From positions 4,819,001 through 4,883,000 of the forward strand of contig NZ_CP159289.1 of assembly GCF_040448675.1 (NCBI RefSeq): 64,000 nt of DNA, in the 5' to 3' direction. The translations under genes and the position numbers were made by a program. Numbering within the stretch: position 1 is the first letter of the stretch; every line of letters starts with the position of its first letter. Below the pieces are notes generated by a model. That model searched no databases, was not told the origin of the DNA, and was given only the letters and a program-made list of their open reading frames with translations. This stretch comes from Dyadobacter sp. 676 (GTDB taxonomy: Bacteria; Bacteroidota; Bacteroidia; Cytophagales; Spirosomataceae). Shown here piece by piece: positions 7,644 through 17,829 of the stretch.

Positions 7644-9244
7644 TTACCAGCCTGGCGTTTGTCTGTAAGCGCCGTTGCTGCGCGAAATTTCGTCCGGGTT
7701 CATTGGCCAGGCCATGTGTTTCGCCGCATCGAATTTACGGGCAGGCCATATCTCCTGGATTTTGTAAGCTGATTTCGGGTCGGTTTTATTGTCATGGATA
7801 CGGCCGTGGAGCGGCATATTGATTTTGTCGTAATCACCCCAGCGTTTCAGGTCGGCGAAACGGTCGGTCCATTCGCAGGCCAAAGCTCGACACGCCGTTC
7901 GTGTTTAAGGTCCGCCAAAGTAGGCGATGCGATGGGTGCCAGCCCGACGCGGGCGCGGATTTCGTTCAATGGCCCCGCTGCTTCCGTATTTTTACCCTGT
8001 TTGATCAAGGCCTCCGCTTTGAAAAGCAGGATTTCGGCATAGCGCATCAGCGGCAGGTTAAGGCGCGTCGACGGGCCGTCGCCGTTCTGGTTGATCATCG
8101 TGTTGCTGCCGGCGTCTTCATTGCTGCCGTAGCTGTAAGGTTCCATGTATTTGCGGATTTGAAAGCCCGAGAGGCTGTTGGTGGAGAAATACGCCCGCTC
8201 TTTGCCGAAATACGTGAATTTATCGCCGAATTTCAGGATCGTCACCTCGCGGCGCGGGTCTTTGGCTTCGTATTCTTCATACAATTCTTCCGTAGGCTGG
8301 AAATAGCCCCAGCCATTGAACACACCCCAGCCTTTGTTTTCCAATGCCACACCCGGGAAGATCGAACCGCCCTGGATACCGGAATTCACCGACCAGATGT
8401 ATTCGCTGCTCCAGTTGTTTTCGATCGTGAACACCGCCTGGTAATTCGCGGCCGGCGTGGCTTTGCCTGTTATGAGTGCGCGGGCGCCTTCGTTTTTGAT
8501 CTTATCAGCCAATTCGGGAATCAGCGCCCATTTGGAGGCATCGTATTGCGCCCAATAGGCGTAGGTTTTGACCATATAGCCCCATGCCGCCGCCTTATGC
8601 GCGCGACCCTGGTCGCCCGGGCCGTAGGTTTGGAATAACGGAAGCAGATCGGCGGCTTTTTGTAAATCGCCGATGATCTGTGCGTAGTTGTCGGTTACGG
8701 AGGGAAGTTGCGGCGGGATGCGTTTGCCGAATTCCGGATTCTCCGGACCGTCGAACGGAACGCCGAGATCTTTGTGCCCCCATGAATAGGCAAGCCAGAA
8801 ATGGGCGAATCCACGGATAAAATAAGCCTCACCCAGCGCGCGGTTCCTGACCGCATCCGAAACGCCGGTGGCTGTTTGCACGCCCTGGATTACCTGATTG
8901 GCCTTGTTCAGCATCCAGTATACATCGTTCCAGCAGTTGGCTATGGAACCTTCGCGACCGGTTATATTGAAGTTTTTGATATTATCGCTCTCGGCACGCA
9001 CGCGGCCGGTCACGACGTCGTCGCTCGCATTCTGCATCCAGAAGAGGTTCCTTCCCCAGGTGTTTTCATAGCCCATCGGCGCGTACATGGCGGCTACGGC
9101 TTTGTTTACATCTTCGTCGCTTTTCCAGAAGAACGCCGTGGTGGGCGAACCGTTCGGTTTGGTGTCTACCCAGCTTTCGGTACATGCGGATGCGCCAACA
9201 GCCATAACAATGGCGAGACCCGCATTTTTTATGATATCTTTCAT
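7644..9244 (-). CDS. RagB/SusD-family nutrient-binding lipoprotein (frameshifted in this sequence)
   Basis: This outer-membrane surface lipoprotein captures a nutrient for its SusC partner. The N-terminus has a lipoprotein signal (VMAVGASACTES). TPR-like helices follow, with GEAYFIRGFAHFWLAYSWG at about 120-140 and the RYAEILLFKAEALIKQG motif. The main frame stops early at 7847 after HERRVELWPANG. The other frame continues with CEWTDRFADLKRWGDYDK to the typical SusD end AYRQTPGW at 7644. Removing two bases from the AAA at 7882-7884 gives HERRVELACEW, the family motif, and a 532-residue protein. The break is probably a sequence error. It is 27 bases downstream of susC. Confidence 0.85.
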
Positions 9245-9271
9245 GAGTCTTTGTTTGGTCGAATTTGGGTG

Positions 9272-12200
9272 TTAGAATTTGAGCTTCACGCCGGCCGAAT
9301 AAACCCTGGCGACAGGATATTGGCCGCCGTCGAGGCCCGGTGCGGTATAGCGGCCGTCGATCAGCTGGCTGCCGATCTCGGGGTCCATGCCCGAGTATTT
9401 GGTGAATGTCAGCAGGTTGTCGCCGCTCACGTACACGCGCAGGCTGGGTTTGCCGGGTTTGCTTTTGAATGTGTAACCGACGATCAGGTTTTTCAAACGC
9501 AGGTAGTTTCCGTTTTCCAGATACCAGTCCGAATTGGTGGAAAAATTTTTGTTGGGATCGTTCGCCCTGATTTTGGGAATATCCGAACCGGTATTGGTTT
9601 CCGACCATGCGTCGAGGATTTTGTCCCAGCGGTTGTAACCCTGCTCGGCACCATTCAATGTCGATTGTTTGAACGCATTGAAGAGCTTAACGCCGCCGAC
9701 CCCCTGGAAGAAGATGCTGAAATCGAAGTTTTTCCAGTTTGCATTCGCAGTAATACCATAGGTGATTTTCGGGAATGCATTGCCCATGTACACGCGGTCG
9801 CCGTCGTCGATTTTGCCGTCGCCGTTTTCGTCCACAAATTTCAGGTCGCCTGCCTTTGCATTAGGCTGGATACGTTCGCCGGTAGGGCCTACATACGCCG
9901 CGGCGGCTTCGTCCGATTGGAAGATACCCGCGTTCTTAATGAGCCAGTAGGAGAAATAAGGCTGGCCAACCGTCGAGCGGAATGGCACCAGGATGCTTCT
10001 CCACGCGTCGCCGTGCGTCCAGACCGAGTTCGGGTTCTCGTCGATGTAGTCGACGCGGTTTTTGAGCGTGGCGAAGTTACCGCCGATCTCGTAGCCGAAC
10101 TCGCCGATATTATCCCGCCAGTTTGCCGCAAATTCGAAACCGGTATTGCGGATTTTGCCCTGGTTGATAAAGGGTGCGCCGTAGCCGTTGGTATTCGTCC
10201 ATTCGGTATCCTGTTGCTTGATAAGATCGTAGGTCAGTTTGTTGAAATAGTCTGCCGTGATAGTCAGTTTTTCTTTCAGGAGGCTGATATCCAGACCGAA
10301 GTCGGTTTGCTGGGAAGTTTCCCAGGACAGTTCGGGGTTGAACCTCGAGGCGACATACAAGCCGTTGCTGATAGGCGCTCCGTTGCCGATCTGGTAGGTG
10401 CTGTTGGGCGTAAGATTGGGATAACCGTAATATCTGCCAATGGAACCAATATTGCCGATCCGGCCCCAGCTCGCGCGAAGTTTCAGCAGATCAAGGCCTT
10501 TTACATTAAAGAATGGCTCGGAGCTCAGTTTCCAGGCACCGGTAAATCCCGGATAACCTTTCGCACGATAACCCTGGGCAAGGCGGCCGGCAATATCGTA
10601 ACGATAGCTGGCGGTTACGAAATAACGGTCGGCCCAGCTGTATGAAAGGCGACCGACGTACGACGCATTACGGTCTTTCCATTCGTCGTCCGTTGGCCTG
10701 TTCTGATCAAAAATGGATGCATTGACGAAGAACTGCGCCCAGTCGGCTTCGTTCTCGAAACCCCTGGCAGCGATGCCGAAGTTACGGTTGCCATTTTCCT
10801 GCGCGGTCATAGATAGCATCGCTCCCACATTGTGGCGGCCGAACACGCGGGAGTAATTGGCTGTATTTTCCCATATCCAGTGGTAGCCGCGATTGGTGGC
10901 GTAGGAGAGGGTGTTCTGGTTGTTCGGTTTGCCGGGTTCGGTCCTTTTCGGTTCGAAGTTCTTCCAGAGCGAGCTGTTCTGCCGGTAGCTGAAACGCGTC
11001 AGGAAGCTAAGGCCGGGAATGATGTCGGAATACCCCAGTTCGGTAACCGATTGCATATCATTGCTTTTATTAAATGGACGGTTGCGGAGCAGCGTGCCTA
11101 CCGGGCTGATCGCATCGCCGTGAATACCCAGGTATTGTGAGTCGCGAGGGCCTACACCGCCAAAGCTGCCGTCTTCATAGTAAGGGACCGCGGAACGGGG
11201 CATGTAGATGGCCGAAAGCACAGTGCCGCTGTAACCACTCGTGGTTTCGGTGCCGCGGTTATCGTTGTTATTGTAAAAAAGCTCCTGCCGGAGTTTGATC
11301 TTGTCGGTGAACTTGTACATCGCATTGAAGCGGACCGACAAATTTTGCGCATAAGTGTTGATCAGCGTGCCTTCGTCGCGCTCGTAACGGCCTTGCAAAA
11401 GGGTTGAAAACTTGTCGGTACCCGCATTGAAGCTCAGATTATGGCGCTGAATGAGTCCGGTGCGGAAGATTTCGTCGATCCAGTCGGTGCGGGTTACCTG
11501 TGCATAAGGATTTTTAGTCGCGTCCCAGCCGTCGAGCGGTGCGAGGCCCGCGTTGGTATAAGCCAGATTGGACACCTTCGCTTCGTCCTGGGCAGTAAGT
11601 GATTGCGGCAGTTTCCAGGCCTGCTTCATTCCCACGAAACCACTATACTCGACGCTCGGCTTGCCCTGTGCGGCCTGGCGGGTCGTAATGAGGATTACCC
11701 CGGCAGATCCCGAAAACGCGCCATAGATCGCCGCCGAGGCCGCATCTTTCAAAACCGTGATGGATTCGATGTCGGCCGGGTTGTAGGGCGCGTTGGGCAC
11801 GCCGTCGACGACGTATAGCACGCTTTCAGTACCGCGCGAACCGGTGCCCCGGATGGTGACATTGGGGGTCTGATTCGGGTGGCCGCCGTTGCTGATCGCC
11901 GTTACGCCCGCCACTTTGCCCTGAATCATGCTGCCGACGTTCAACACCGGCCGGTTTTTGATCTGGTCCATATCCGGAACCGTAGCTACCGCCGCCGACA
12001 AGTCGGATTTCTTGGCTGTTCCGTAACCGATCACCACCACTTCCTGCAATGATTTGGTATCCGAAAGTAAAGTCACATCGAGTTCCGACAGGTTTCCAAC
12101 GTTTACCTCCTGGGCGATATAACCCACAAAACTGAAAATCAGCTGTGCGTCGCCATTCGGGATTTCTATTTCAAATGTTCCGTCTGCTTCCGTTGAGGTA

Positions 12201-12715
12201 CCGCGCTGGGTGCCTTTTACGACGACGCTCACACCGGGCAGCGGCTCTTTGGTGTCGGCGGCGGTCACCTTTCCGCGGATTACGCGGTCTGCGGGACCGT
12301 CATTACCGAAAAAGTCCGGCAGGCTGGCATCATGGTCGTCGGACGGGTCCCTGGACTGCTTGCGGTTGAGGATAATATATTCCCTGGAAACCGAATAGCG
12401 GATATTCAGAGGCATGAGCAATTGGTCGAGAACGGCCGATAAACGCTGGTTTTCGGCCGTGATGCTCACTTTCTGGTTGCGCACCAGCGAAGGCACGTAG
12501 GAAAAACGCACGCCGGTCGATTTTTCGAGCGTGGTAAGTACCTGCCGCAGCTCCTGCCGTTCGGCTTTGAGCGTTACCGGGCGTTGCAGCAGCTCCTGGG
12601 CCAGACCATTGCTGGCAATCGACAGGCTGCTGAATAGCAGGGTCAGTAAAAATGGTATGCATGCAATTTTCATCACAGTCACCAGGTACGTTAGTGGTCG
12701 ACTACATTTTTTCAT
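9272..12715 (-). CDS. SusC/RagA TonB-linked outer-membrane transporter with STN domain
   Basis: The protein has 1147 residues and is intact. In order it carries a signal peptide, an STN (secretin/TonB short N-terminal) domain at about 45-120 (LTTLEKSTGVRFSYVPS), a carboxypeptidase-regulatory-like domain at about 145-225 (IRGKVTAADTKEPLPGVSVVVKG), the SusC-type TonB box region LQEVVVIGYGT, the plug (IQGKVAGVTAIS, RGTGSRG, YVVDGVP), and a long beta barrel ending in Phe. The STN domain is the part that talks to FecR in cell-surface signalling, matching the FecR and sigma genes just upstream. It is partnered with the SusD gene downstream. The substrate is not evident; no glycoside hydrolase is nearby. 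Confidence 0.93.
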   Translation of the reverse strand: MKKCSRPLTYLVTVMKIACIPFLLTLLFSSLSIASNGLAQELLQRPVTLKAERQELRQVLTTLEKSTGVRFSYVPSLVRNQKVSITAENQRLSAVLDQLLMPLNIRYSVSREYIILNRKQSRDPSDDHDASLPDFFGNDGPADRVIRGKVTAADTKEPLPGVSVVVKGTQRGTSTEADGTFEIEIPNGDAQLIFSFVGYIAQEVNVGNLSELDVTLLSDTKSLQEVVVIGYGTAKKSDLSAAVATVPDMDQIKNRPVLNVGSMIQGKVAGVTAISNGGHPNQTPNVTIRGTGSRGTESVLYVVDGVPNAPYNPADIESITVLKDAASAAIYGAFSGSAGVILITTRQAAQGKPSVEYSGFVGMKQAWKLPQSLTAQDEAKVSNLAYTNAGLAPLDGWDATKNPYAQVTRTDWIDEIFRTGLIQRHNLSFNAGTDKFSTLLQGRYERDEGTLINTYAQNLSVRFNAMYKFTDKIKLRQELFYNNNDNRGTETTSGYSGTVLSAIYMPRSAVPYYEDGSFGGVGPRDSQYLGIHGDAISPVGTLLRNRPFNKSNDMQSVTELGYSDIIPGLSFLTRFSYRQNSSLWKNFEPKRTEPGKPNNQNTLSYATNRGYHWIWENTANYSRVFGRHNVGAMLSMTAQENGNRNFGIAARGFENEADWAQFFVNASIFDQNRPTDDEWKDRNASYVGRLSYSWADRYFVTASYRYDIAGRLAQGYRAKGYPGFTGAWKLSSEPFFNVKGLDLLKLRASWGRIGNIGSIGRYYGYPNLTPNSTYQIGNGAPISNGLYVASRFNPELSWETSQQTDFGLDISLLKEKLTITADYFNKLTYDLIKQQDTEWTNTNGYGAPFINQGKIRNTGFEFAANWRDNIGEFGYEIGGNFATLKNRVDYIDENPNSVWTHGDAWRSILVPFRSTVGQPYFSYWLIKNAGIFQSDEAAAAYVGPTGERIQPNAKAGDLKFVDENGDGKIDDGDRVYMGNAFPKITYGITANANWKNFDFSIFFQGVGGVKLFNAFKQSTLNGAEQGYNRWDKILDAWSETNTGSDIPKIRANDPNKNFSTNSDWYLENGNYLRLKNLIVGYTFKSKPGKPSLRVYVSGDNLLTFTKYSGMDPEIGSQLIDGRYTAPGLDGGQYPVARVYSAGVKLKF

Positions 12716-12912
12716 AAATTGGAATGGTTTTGATGAATTCTGGACAAAGCCCTCCCGTGCTCCGATTTTGACGGAACTGTCCTTCTGTCTGAAATGAACC
12801 GGGAGAATCAGGCCGGTAATGCTGCAATCATTGCCGGCTTTTTAATGAATCTGGGGTCAACGTTTTGCCATAAAGTGGAGGGGGTTGGTTTTGGGTGAAA
12901 GGAACAACGTGG

Positions 12913-13992
12913 TTATTCGCAGCCTGGTCCCGTGATAACGACCTGTCCGTCGGTTACCTGGTAACTTGCTTCGATGGTAGAGCAGATAATTCCTAACTTG
13001 TCAAAAAAAGGCTCGTCGCGCAATGCTACGCGCAGGTAGCAGTTTTCGAGCTTTGTGGAGTCGTACAAAATGGGTATCCCGTAGGTTTCCTGTAATAATT
13101 TGAACACTTCCCCCACCGGCTGGTTATCGAACGTAAAATCGGGCCTGGTAGCGGGAGACGCGATGGCGACCGGATTGCCCGTTATGCTACGGGCCATGAC
13201 CGGCCGCTGAGCAGTGAACACGATTCGCTGATTGGGAGTCAACAGCATTTCATTCACCGGTTCGCTACCCGCAAGGTCCCTGGCCTGCATTACCGCCACC
13301 TTTCCCGTACGGACAATCACTTCCACGCGCTCGGCAGAGGATTTAATGGTAAAACTCGTTCCTACCACCCGAGTGACGAGGTCGTTGGCATATACGAAAA
13401 ACGGGTTGGCTTTATTTTTTTTTACTTCGAAAAAGGCTTCCCCGGTCAGATAAACTTCTCTTTTATGTTGACGGGTAAAAACCGGCGCATAGCTCACCGC
13501 CGCCTCCGGCATGAGCCTGATGCGGCTGCCGTCGGGCAAGTCGAGCGTCATAGGGGTTTTGCCCCGGTTCACCACCTCTTTCAATGGCACCCGCGAGGCG
13601 GAAACATAGCGTTTATACGTAAAACGGTTGTTCGAAAACAGCCCGTCGCCGGACATTGCCCAACCGATTCCCGCGAGTATCAGCACCGCTGCCGCGGCAT
13701 ACCACCAGCGCATTCGAACAATGCGGGCCTTTCTGGCAGGTATCGTCCGCACCGACTCGTTCAGGATGCGGTTCACTTCGTGGTCGAGCTCTTCATGCGT
13801 GAGTTCGCTGGGTTGTTTTTCCCAGGTGAGGATCAGTTCGGCAGCCTGGTCCATCAGCAATGCCTTTTCGGGGTATTCCGAGCGCAGCTTGGCCCAGAAG
13901 AAATCGTTACGCGGCTGGCCGTTTTTAACCCACAACCGGAAATCGTCGTCAGTAAGGAAATCTTCCAGGTTGTAATGGTAAAAAGGATGCAT
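12913..13992 (-). CDS. FecR-family anti-sigma factor
   Basis: The protein has 359 residues. The N-terminal about 90 residues are cytoplasmic and bind the ECF sigma factor. One transmembrane helix (WWYAAAAVLILAGIGWAM) follows at about 100-118. The periplasmic FecR domain has the LPDGSRIRLMPEAAVSYAPVF, REVYLTGEAFFEVKKN and TRVVGTSFTIKS motifs. The C-terminal DUF4974-like STN-binding domain spans about 275-359 (FDNQPVGEVFKLLQETYGI). In the known Fec paradigm it relays substrate binding by the SusC STN domain to the sigma factor. It lies 88 bases after the sigma gene and 197 before susC, the standard order. Confidence 0.92.
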   Translation of the reverse strand: MHPFYHYNLEDFLTDDDFRLWVKNGQPRNDFFWAKLRSEYPEKALLMDQAAELILTWEKQPSELTHEELDHEVNRILNESVRTIPARKARIVRMRWWYAAAAVLILAGIGWAMSGDGLFSNNRFTYKRYVSASRVPLKEVVNRGKTPMTLDLPDGSRIRLMPEAAVSYAPVFTRQHKREVYLTGEAFFEVKKNKANPFFVYANDLVTRVVGTSFTIKSSAERVEVIVRTGKVAVMQARDLAGSEPVNEMLLTPNQRIVFTAQRPVMARSITGNPVAIASPATRPDFTFDNQPVGEVFKLLQETYGIPILYDSTKLENCYLRVALRDEPFFDKLGIICSTIEASYQVTDGQVVITGPGCE

Positions 13993-14080
13993 CGGTCGTG
14001 AATGATGGTGTTCTGAAAGTATAATCCCGTACGACCGTCAGGATCATGGAAGAATGCGGGAAAATTTTCGAAAAAATTGA

Positions 14081-14713
14081 TTAATGCCCTTCCACGAGGA
14101 AAAGGAGCAGCAGCCCCGCAAGCAAAAGCCATTTCTCGCGGAACATTTTCAGGCTCTCGTACAGCAGATTGGCTGTCGCCGGGCGCGAAATATTGAGGAT
14201 TTCCGCAATGCGTTCGTTGGGAAGGTCCTGGTAAAATTTTAAATGGATGATCTCCTGTTGCCGGGGTGTAAGCGACCGGATAATGTGCCGGATGCGGGAC
14301 AATTTTTCGGCCGCGGACTCGGTGAGGATAAGTTCGCTTTCGATGGAGTTGGCCGTTTCATGGAAATCCTCCGGCGCGTGTTCCATCGTCAGGAAAATCC
14401 CGGACTTGCCGCTGTCTTTAAAGATCCGGTTACGGAGGCTGGTGAGCAGGTAAGGCTTGATCTGATCGGTTTTGCCCAGAAACGCCCGGCGTTCCCACAA
14501 ATGCAGGAAGAGGTCGTGGACAATGTCTTTCAACTGATCGCGATCGGTGACGAAGCGCCTGCCGTAATCGAACAATGGCCGGTAATAACTGCGCAGGAGT
14601 TGTTCGAAGGCAAGCGGGTCGCCTTCCCTGAACTTCTGCCAAAGTACCGGGTCCTGTTCCACTGAAAATGGGTTACGTGCAAAAGCAAATGTACCATTTT
14701 TATCAATTGGCAA
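14081..14713 (-). CDS. ECF RNA polymerase sigma factor (FecI-like)
   Basis: The protein has 210 residues. Region 2 is seen in LAFEQLLRSYYRPLFDYGRRF and DIVHDLFLHLWERR. Region 4 is a helix-turn-helix, LTPRQQEIIHLKFYQDLPNERIAEILNISRPATANLLYESLKMFRE. A hydrophobic tail (WLLLAGLLLLFLVEGH) is unusual for a sigma factor but occurs in some Bacteroidota ECFs; it may tether the protein to the membrane near FecR. The exact start is uncertain because Met codons near the N-terminus are few; the frame begins at MPIDKNG. It heads the first Sus locus and should control susCD transcription. Confidence 0.9.
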   Translation of the reverse strand: MPIDKNGTFAFARNPFSVEQDPVLWQKFREGDPLAFEQLLRSYYRPLFDYGRRFVTDRDQLKDIVHDLFLHLWERRAFLGKTDQIKPYLLTSLRNRIFKDSGKSGIFLTMEHAPEDFHETANSIESELILTESAAEKLSRIRHIIRSLTPRQQEIIHLKFYQDLPNERIAEILNISRPATANLLYESLKMFREKWLLLAGLLLLFLVEGH

Positions 14714-14764
14714 AAATCGGGGGTAGGCGGGGCCGGTTTATTTAACGTTGGGATAATATTTTAT

Positions 14765-14801
14765 CCAAAAAACGGCAGCAAATCTGCCGACTTGCTGCCG
14801 T
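14765..14801 (-). terminator. Rho-independent terminator after the metallophosphoesterase
   Basis: ACGGCAGCAA at 14772-14781 pairs perfectly with TTGCTGCCGT at 14792-14801 across a 10-base loop. Read on the minus strand the stem runs into TTTTTTGG. It sits 9 bases after the stop of the phosphoesterase gene, closing the second Sus transcript and shielding the sigma gene downstream. Confidence 0.8.
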
Positions 14802-14810
14802 CCGAACGGG

Positions 14811-16040
14811 TCACTTGTTTTTCTTCGGAATCAGGAATTTGCCGACGAGCTCGCCGTCGTCACGGATCATCTTCAGGTCCAGGTGCTTACGGGTCGCATG
14901 GAGCTTGATGAGCGTTCGTTTGCCTTCCAGCGGGCCGCCGCCGATGACGATCGGCCAGTTATGGTCGGCGTCGGGCTCGTGCGTCATGTAACGGTGCGTG
15001 TGCCCGGAAATCTGAAGGTCGATTTTAGCCCGGTTCAAAACCGGCCCGAACAAAGCGCGGCAATGCATCGTGCCATGCCAGTCGCCGGAATGGTAAGGTG
15101 AAATGTGGATCAATACCACCCGGAAATCGGCTTTTTTGAATTCCGGCGATTCTATTTCCTTTTCAAGCCATTTCTTCTGCACCTCGCGGTAACGGTCGAA
15201 TGCCGATAAACCGCCGTACTCCACACTGTCGTCCGTTTTGTCCTCTCCTGAATCCAGCACCACAAACCGGACCGGCCCGCGGGTGAATGCGAAGTAATAT
15301 TTGTTATCGGGATAAGCGTAATACCCGGGAATGTGCCGCGAGAAGCTCCCGCGGCATTCGTGGTTGCCTTGCGTGAGCAGAAAGGGGAACTCCGTCGCGA
15401 AAATATCGACCGACGGCTTGATCAGGTGATCGACCATTTGCTGCTCTTCGGTCACCCAGTCGAAGCAATCGCCGTTGAAGACCACGAAATCGTAATCTTT
15501 GGTATTACCCGTATAACCATGGCGGTACAAAAGCTGGGGGATGATCTGGGGGCGGTCGTGGATGTCGTTGAACACTACCATTTTGAACTCGTCCTCACTC
15601 TGGCCCCAGGTTTTGAAACCATACATCGGGCTGGAAATCGTTTCACCGAATTCTACTTTGGAACCTTTGTAACCCAGTACTTCGGTGGACACGATCTTGT
15701 ACTTGTGCTCGGTACCGGGTGTCAGGTTGGTCAGCGTGATCTTGTTGATCCGGTTGTTCGCCTCAATAAGTCCGTTGTTGTAGCCAAACTCGCGCTTGCT
15801 GGTATAAGTACCCGCACCGTATTCGACCCAACTGAAACAGTTCTTGTGGGTGATCCACATGATCGTGACCTCGTTGGGGCCCATATTCTGTAAATAAGGG
15901 CCGGCTACGAAATGGTTTTTCTCCTCGGCGATGGGCGAAGCTTCGGCCGCACGGGCTGCCTGCGAACCGGCGAGGGGCAACAAACTCAGTGTCCCGATCC
16001 GGGACATTTTCTCCAAAAACGACCTTCTGTCTGAAAGCAT
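14811..16040 (-). CDS. Exported metallophosphoesterase, purple-acid-phosphatase-like
   Basis: The protein has 409 residues. The N-terminus carries a twin-arginine type leader (DRRSFLEKM, then a hydrophobic run to ARAAEA), so it probably folds with its metals before export. A fibronectin-III-like domain (residues about 45-130, PYLQNMGPNEVTIMWIT) precedes the calcineurin-like core. The metal motifs are VVFNDIHD, FNGDCFDW, TQGNHECRG, LIHISPYHSGDWHG and QISGHTHRYMTH. This is the layout of purple acid phosphatases. It is the last gene of the second Sus operon, 34 bases after SusD, so it may release phosphate from the imported or captured substrate. The substrate class is inferred. Confidence 0.88.
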   Translation of the reverse strand: MLSDRRSFLEKMSRIGTLSLLPLAGSQAARAAEASPIAEEKNHFVAGPYLQNMGPNEVTIMWITHKNCFSWVEYGAGTYTSKREFGYNNGLIEANNRINKITLTNLTPGTEHKYKIVSTEVLGYKGSKVEFGETISSPMYGFKTWGQSEDEFKMVVFNDIHDRPQIIPQLLYRHGYTGNTKDYDFVVFNGDCFDWVTEEQQMVDHLIKPSVDIFATEFPFLLTQGNHECRGSFSRHIPGYYAYPDNKYYFAFTRGPVRFVVLDSGEDKTDDSVEYGGLSAFDRYREVQKKWLEKEIESPEFKKADFRVVLIHISPYHSGDWHGTMHCRALFGPVLNRAKIDLQISGHTHRYMTHEPDADHNWPIVIGGGPLEGKRTLIKLHATRKHLDLKMIRDDGELVGKFLIPKKNK

Positions 16041-16074
16041 AGAAATTAAGGGTTAGGAATAGTCGGACAAGGCA

Positions 16075-17814
16075 TTATTCCCAGTTAGGGTTTTGTGTCA
16101 GGTTGGGGTTCAACAGGCGCTCCTGCTTGGCAATAGGGTAAAGGTAATCCCGGTTCTCGATGAATTTCTTGGTAATATGGCCATTGACGACAATGTTGCC
16201 GCCTTTTACGCCATTTTCAAGCACGATGTCGCTGCCCAGTTTCAGCAACTGAGCACCTTTGATGTCGGGTTTCGTGCCCTCGTAAATCACCACGTCGATC
16301 GTTCCGCTCTTATCGAGGTCGTATTGGCCCGGTCCAGGGAAATACATGCCTTTGAATTGCTTCGTCAAAGCCTGTCCTTCTTTCCAGCGGATAATATCGT
16401 CCCAGCGGAAATAGTTTTCCATCACCAGCTCGATGCGGCGTTCCCGGCGGATTTCGAGGATCACGCCCAGGTTTTTACCACTGATCTGTGTGTATTGCGC
16501 GGCCTGGTACGGATCTGGGTTTGCGTTGGCCTGTTCCATATTGATGTTCGGCATTCCCACGCGGTCGCGGGTGAGCTTGGTCGAAATGTCGAGGTCTGCC
16601 TGGGTCAGCGTGCCTTTTTCGGCTTTGGCCTCGGCATAGTTCAGCAGCACTTCGGCATAGCGGAAGATCGGCATGTCGGTAATGTCCTTATTGAAAGTAT
16701 CCCACTTCGGAGCCGATACGAATTTGATCAGCTGGTAACCCGTTACGGTGGCGCCGAATTCCGGCACGAGCTGGGCCGTTTCGCCGATGCGCGTATATCC
16801 CGGCGTGCGGATGGTCTGCGTAAGGCGGGGATCGCGGTTCTGGACTTCTTCGAAGAACTGCATGGTTTCGTAACCTTTCTTGTCGGTAAACCGCGAGCCG
16901 TCGGCCATCAGGTAGCTGTTCACCAGCTTCTTTTCCAGACCCGGGCGGCCATATGAAGCCGTCATCGTGTAATAGTTGAGGTTATGATAAACCTGCAATT
17001 CGTCGCTGAAATCGCGCGCCAGGATGATTTCATCGGCAATCGCATTGTCGGCCGAGAAAAGTTTCAGGTAAGCTGTGGACGGCGTGGCCTTGTAGATGGT
17101 GTAACCGCTGTTTTTCATCAGCTCTTCCGAAGCGGAAATACATGCATCGAGGAATTTGTCGGCATCGGGCAGGTTAAATTCCGGGTGGTATTTGCGGAAA
17201 GTACCTTCATACAATGCCATGCGCGATTTGAGTGCCAACGCGGTCCATTTCGTGACGGTGTTTACCTGACGGCTGGCATCGAGATTGGCGATCGCGTAGT
17301 CGATGTCCGCCATGACGGAGTCCATTACAAGCGTGCGCGGGTCGCGGGCCTTGGTGAGCAACTCCTGATCTTCCAGTTCGATGGTGGTCGAATACCAGGG
17401 CACATCGCCGAAGCGCTTCACCTTTTTGAAATAAAAATAAGCGCGGAAGAAGCGGGCAAGGCCATTGTATTTGGCGACGGCCTTTTTATCGGGGCATTTA
17501 CCCGAGTTTGCCAGGAAGTAGTTGATATTGCGCAAATCGGTCCAACGCCAGCCATTCGCGTCGGTTTCGGTAGCCGGTACCACGCGGGTTCCCTGTAACT
17601 CGTCGCGCAAGCTGGTTTTAACAATATTATCGACGTCCTCGTTGTACACGTCCTCGGCGCCGGGCAATGCATTGTAGAAGGAGTTGGTGTACAGCAGGAG
17701 GTCGTTCTCAGTATTGAAGAATGTCTCCGGCGAAATCGCGTCCTGCGGAAGCTGTTCCAGGTCACAGGCTGTAAGACCTGCGGCTATGGCTATAATGCTA
17801 AGTATTTTTTTCAT
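16075..17814 (-). CDS. RagB/SusD-family nutrient-binding lipoprotein
   Basis: The protein has 579 residues and is intact. The lipoprotein signal is MKKILSIIAIAAGLTAC with the lipid-modified Cys at residue 17. The SusD core is shown by NYFLANSGKCPD, YNGLARFFRAYFYFKKVKRFGDVPWY, IFRYAEVLLNYAEAKAEKG and the late EIRRERRIELVMENYFRWDDIIRWK motif, ending NLTQNPNWE as expected for the family. A DLDKSGTIDVV stretch near residue 500 looks like a calcium-binding EF-hand-type loop. It is 15 bases after susC2 and should cover that transporter on the cell surface. Confidence 0.92.
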   Translation of the reverse strand: MKKILSIIAIAAGLTACDLEQLPQDAISPETFFNTENDLLLYTNSFYNALPGAEDVYNEDVDNIVKTSLRDELQGTRVVPATETDANGWRWTDLRNINYFLANSGKCPDKKAVAKYNGLARFFRAYFYFKKVKRFGDVPWYSTTIELEDQELLTKARDPRTLVMDSVMADIDYAIANLDASRQVNTVTKWTALALKSRMALYEGTFRKYHPEFNLPDADKFLDACISASEELMKNSGYTIYKATPSTAYLKLFSADNAIADEIILARDFSDELQVYHNLNYYTMTASYGRPGLEKKLVNSYLMADGSRFTDKKGYETMQFFEEVQNRDPRLTQTIRTPGYTRIGETAQLVPEFGATVTGYQLIKFVSAPKWDTFNKDITDMPIFRYAEVLLNYAEAKAEKGTLTQADLDISTKLTRDRVGMPNINMEQANANPDPYQAAQYTQISGKNLGVILEIRRERRIELVMENYFRWDDIIRWKEGQALTKQFKGMYFPGPGQYDLDKSGTIDVVIYEGTKPDIKGAQLLKLGSDIVLENGVKGGNIVVNGHITKKFIENRDYLYPIAKQERLLNPNLTQNPNWE

Positions 17815-17829
17815 CGGTATGGATGCCTT

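Noticed and set aside
8801..10645. A 614-codon plus-strand open frame opposite the first SusC/SusD genes
   Set aside because: It is the antisense shadow of SusC and SusD, whose protein sequences are clearly real. Long antisense frames are common in GC-biased coding DNA.
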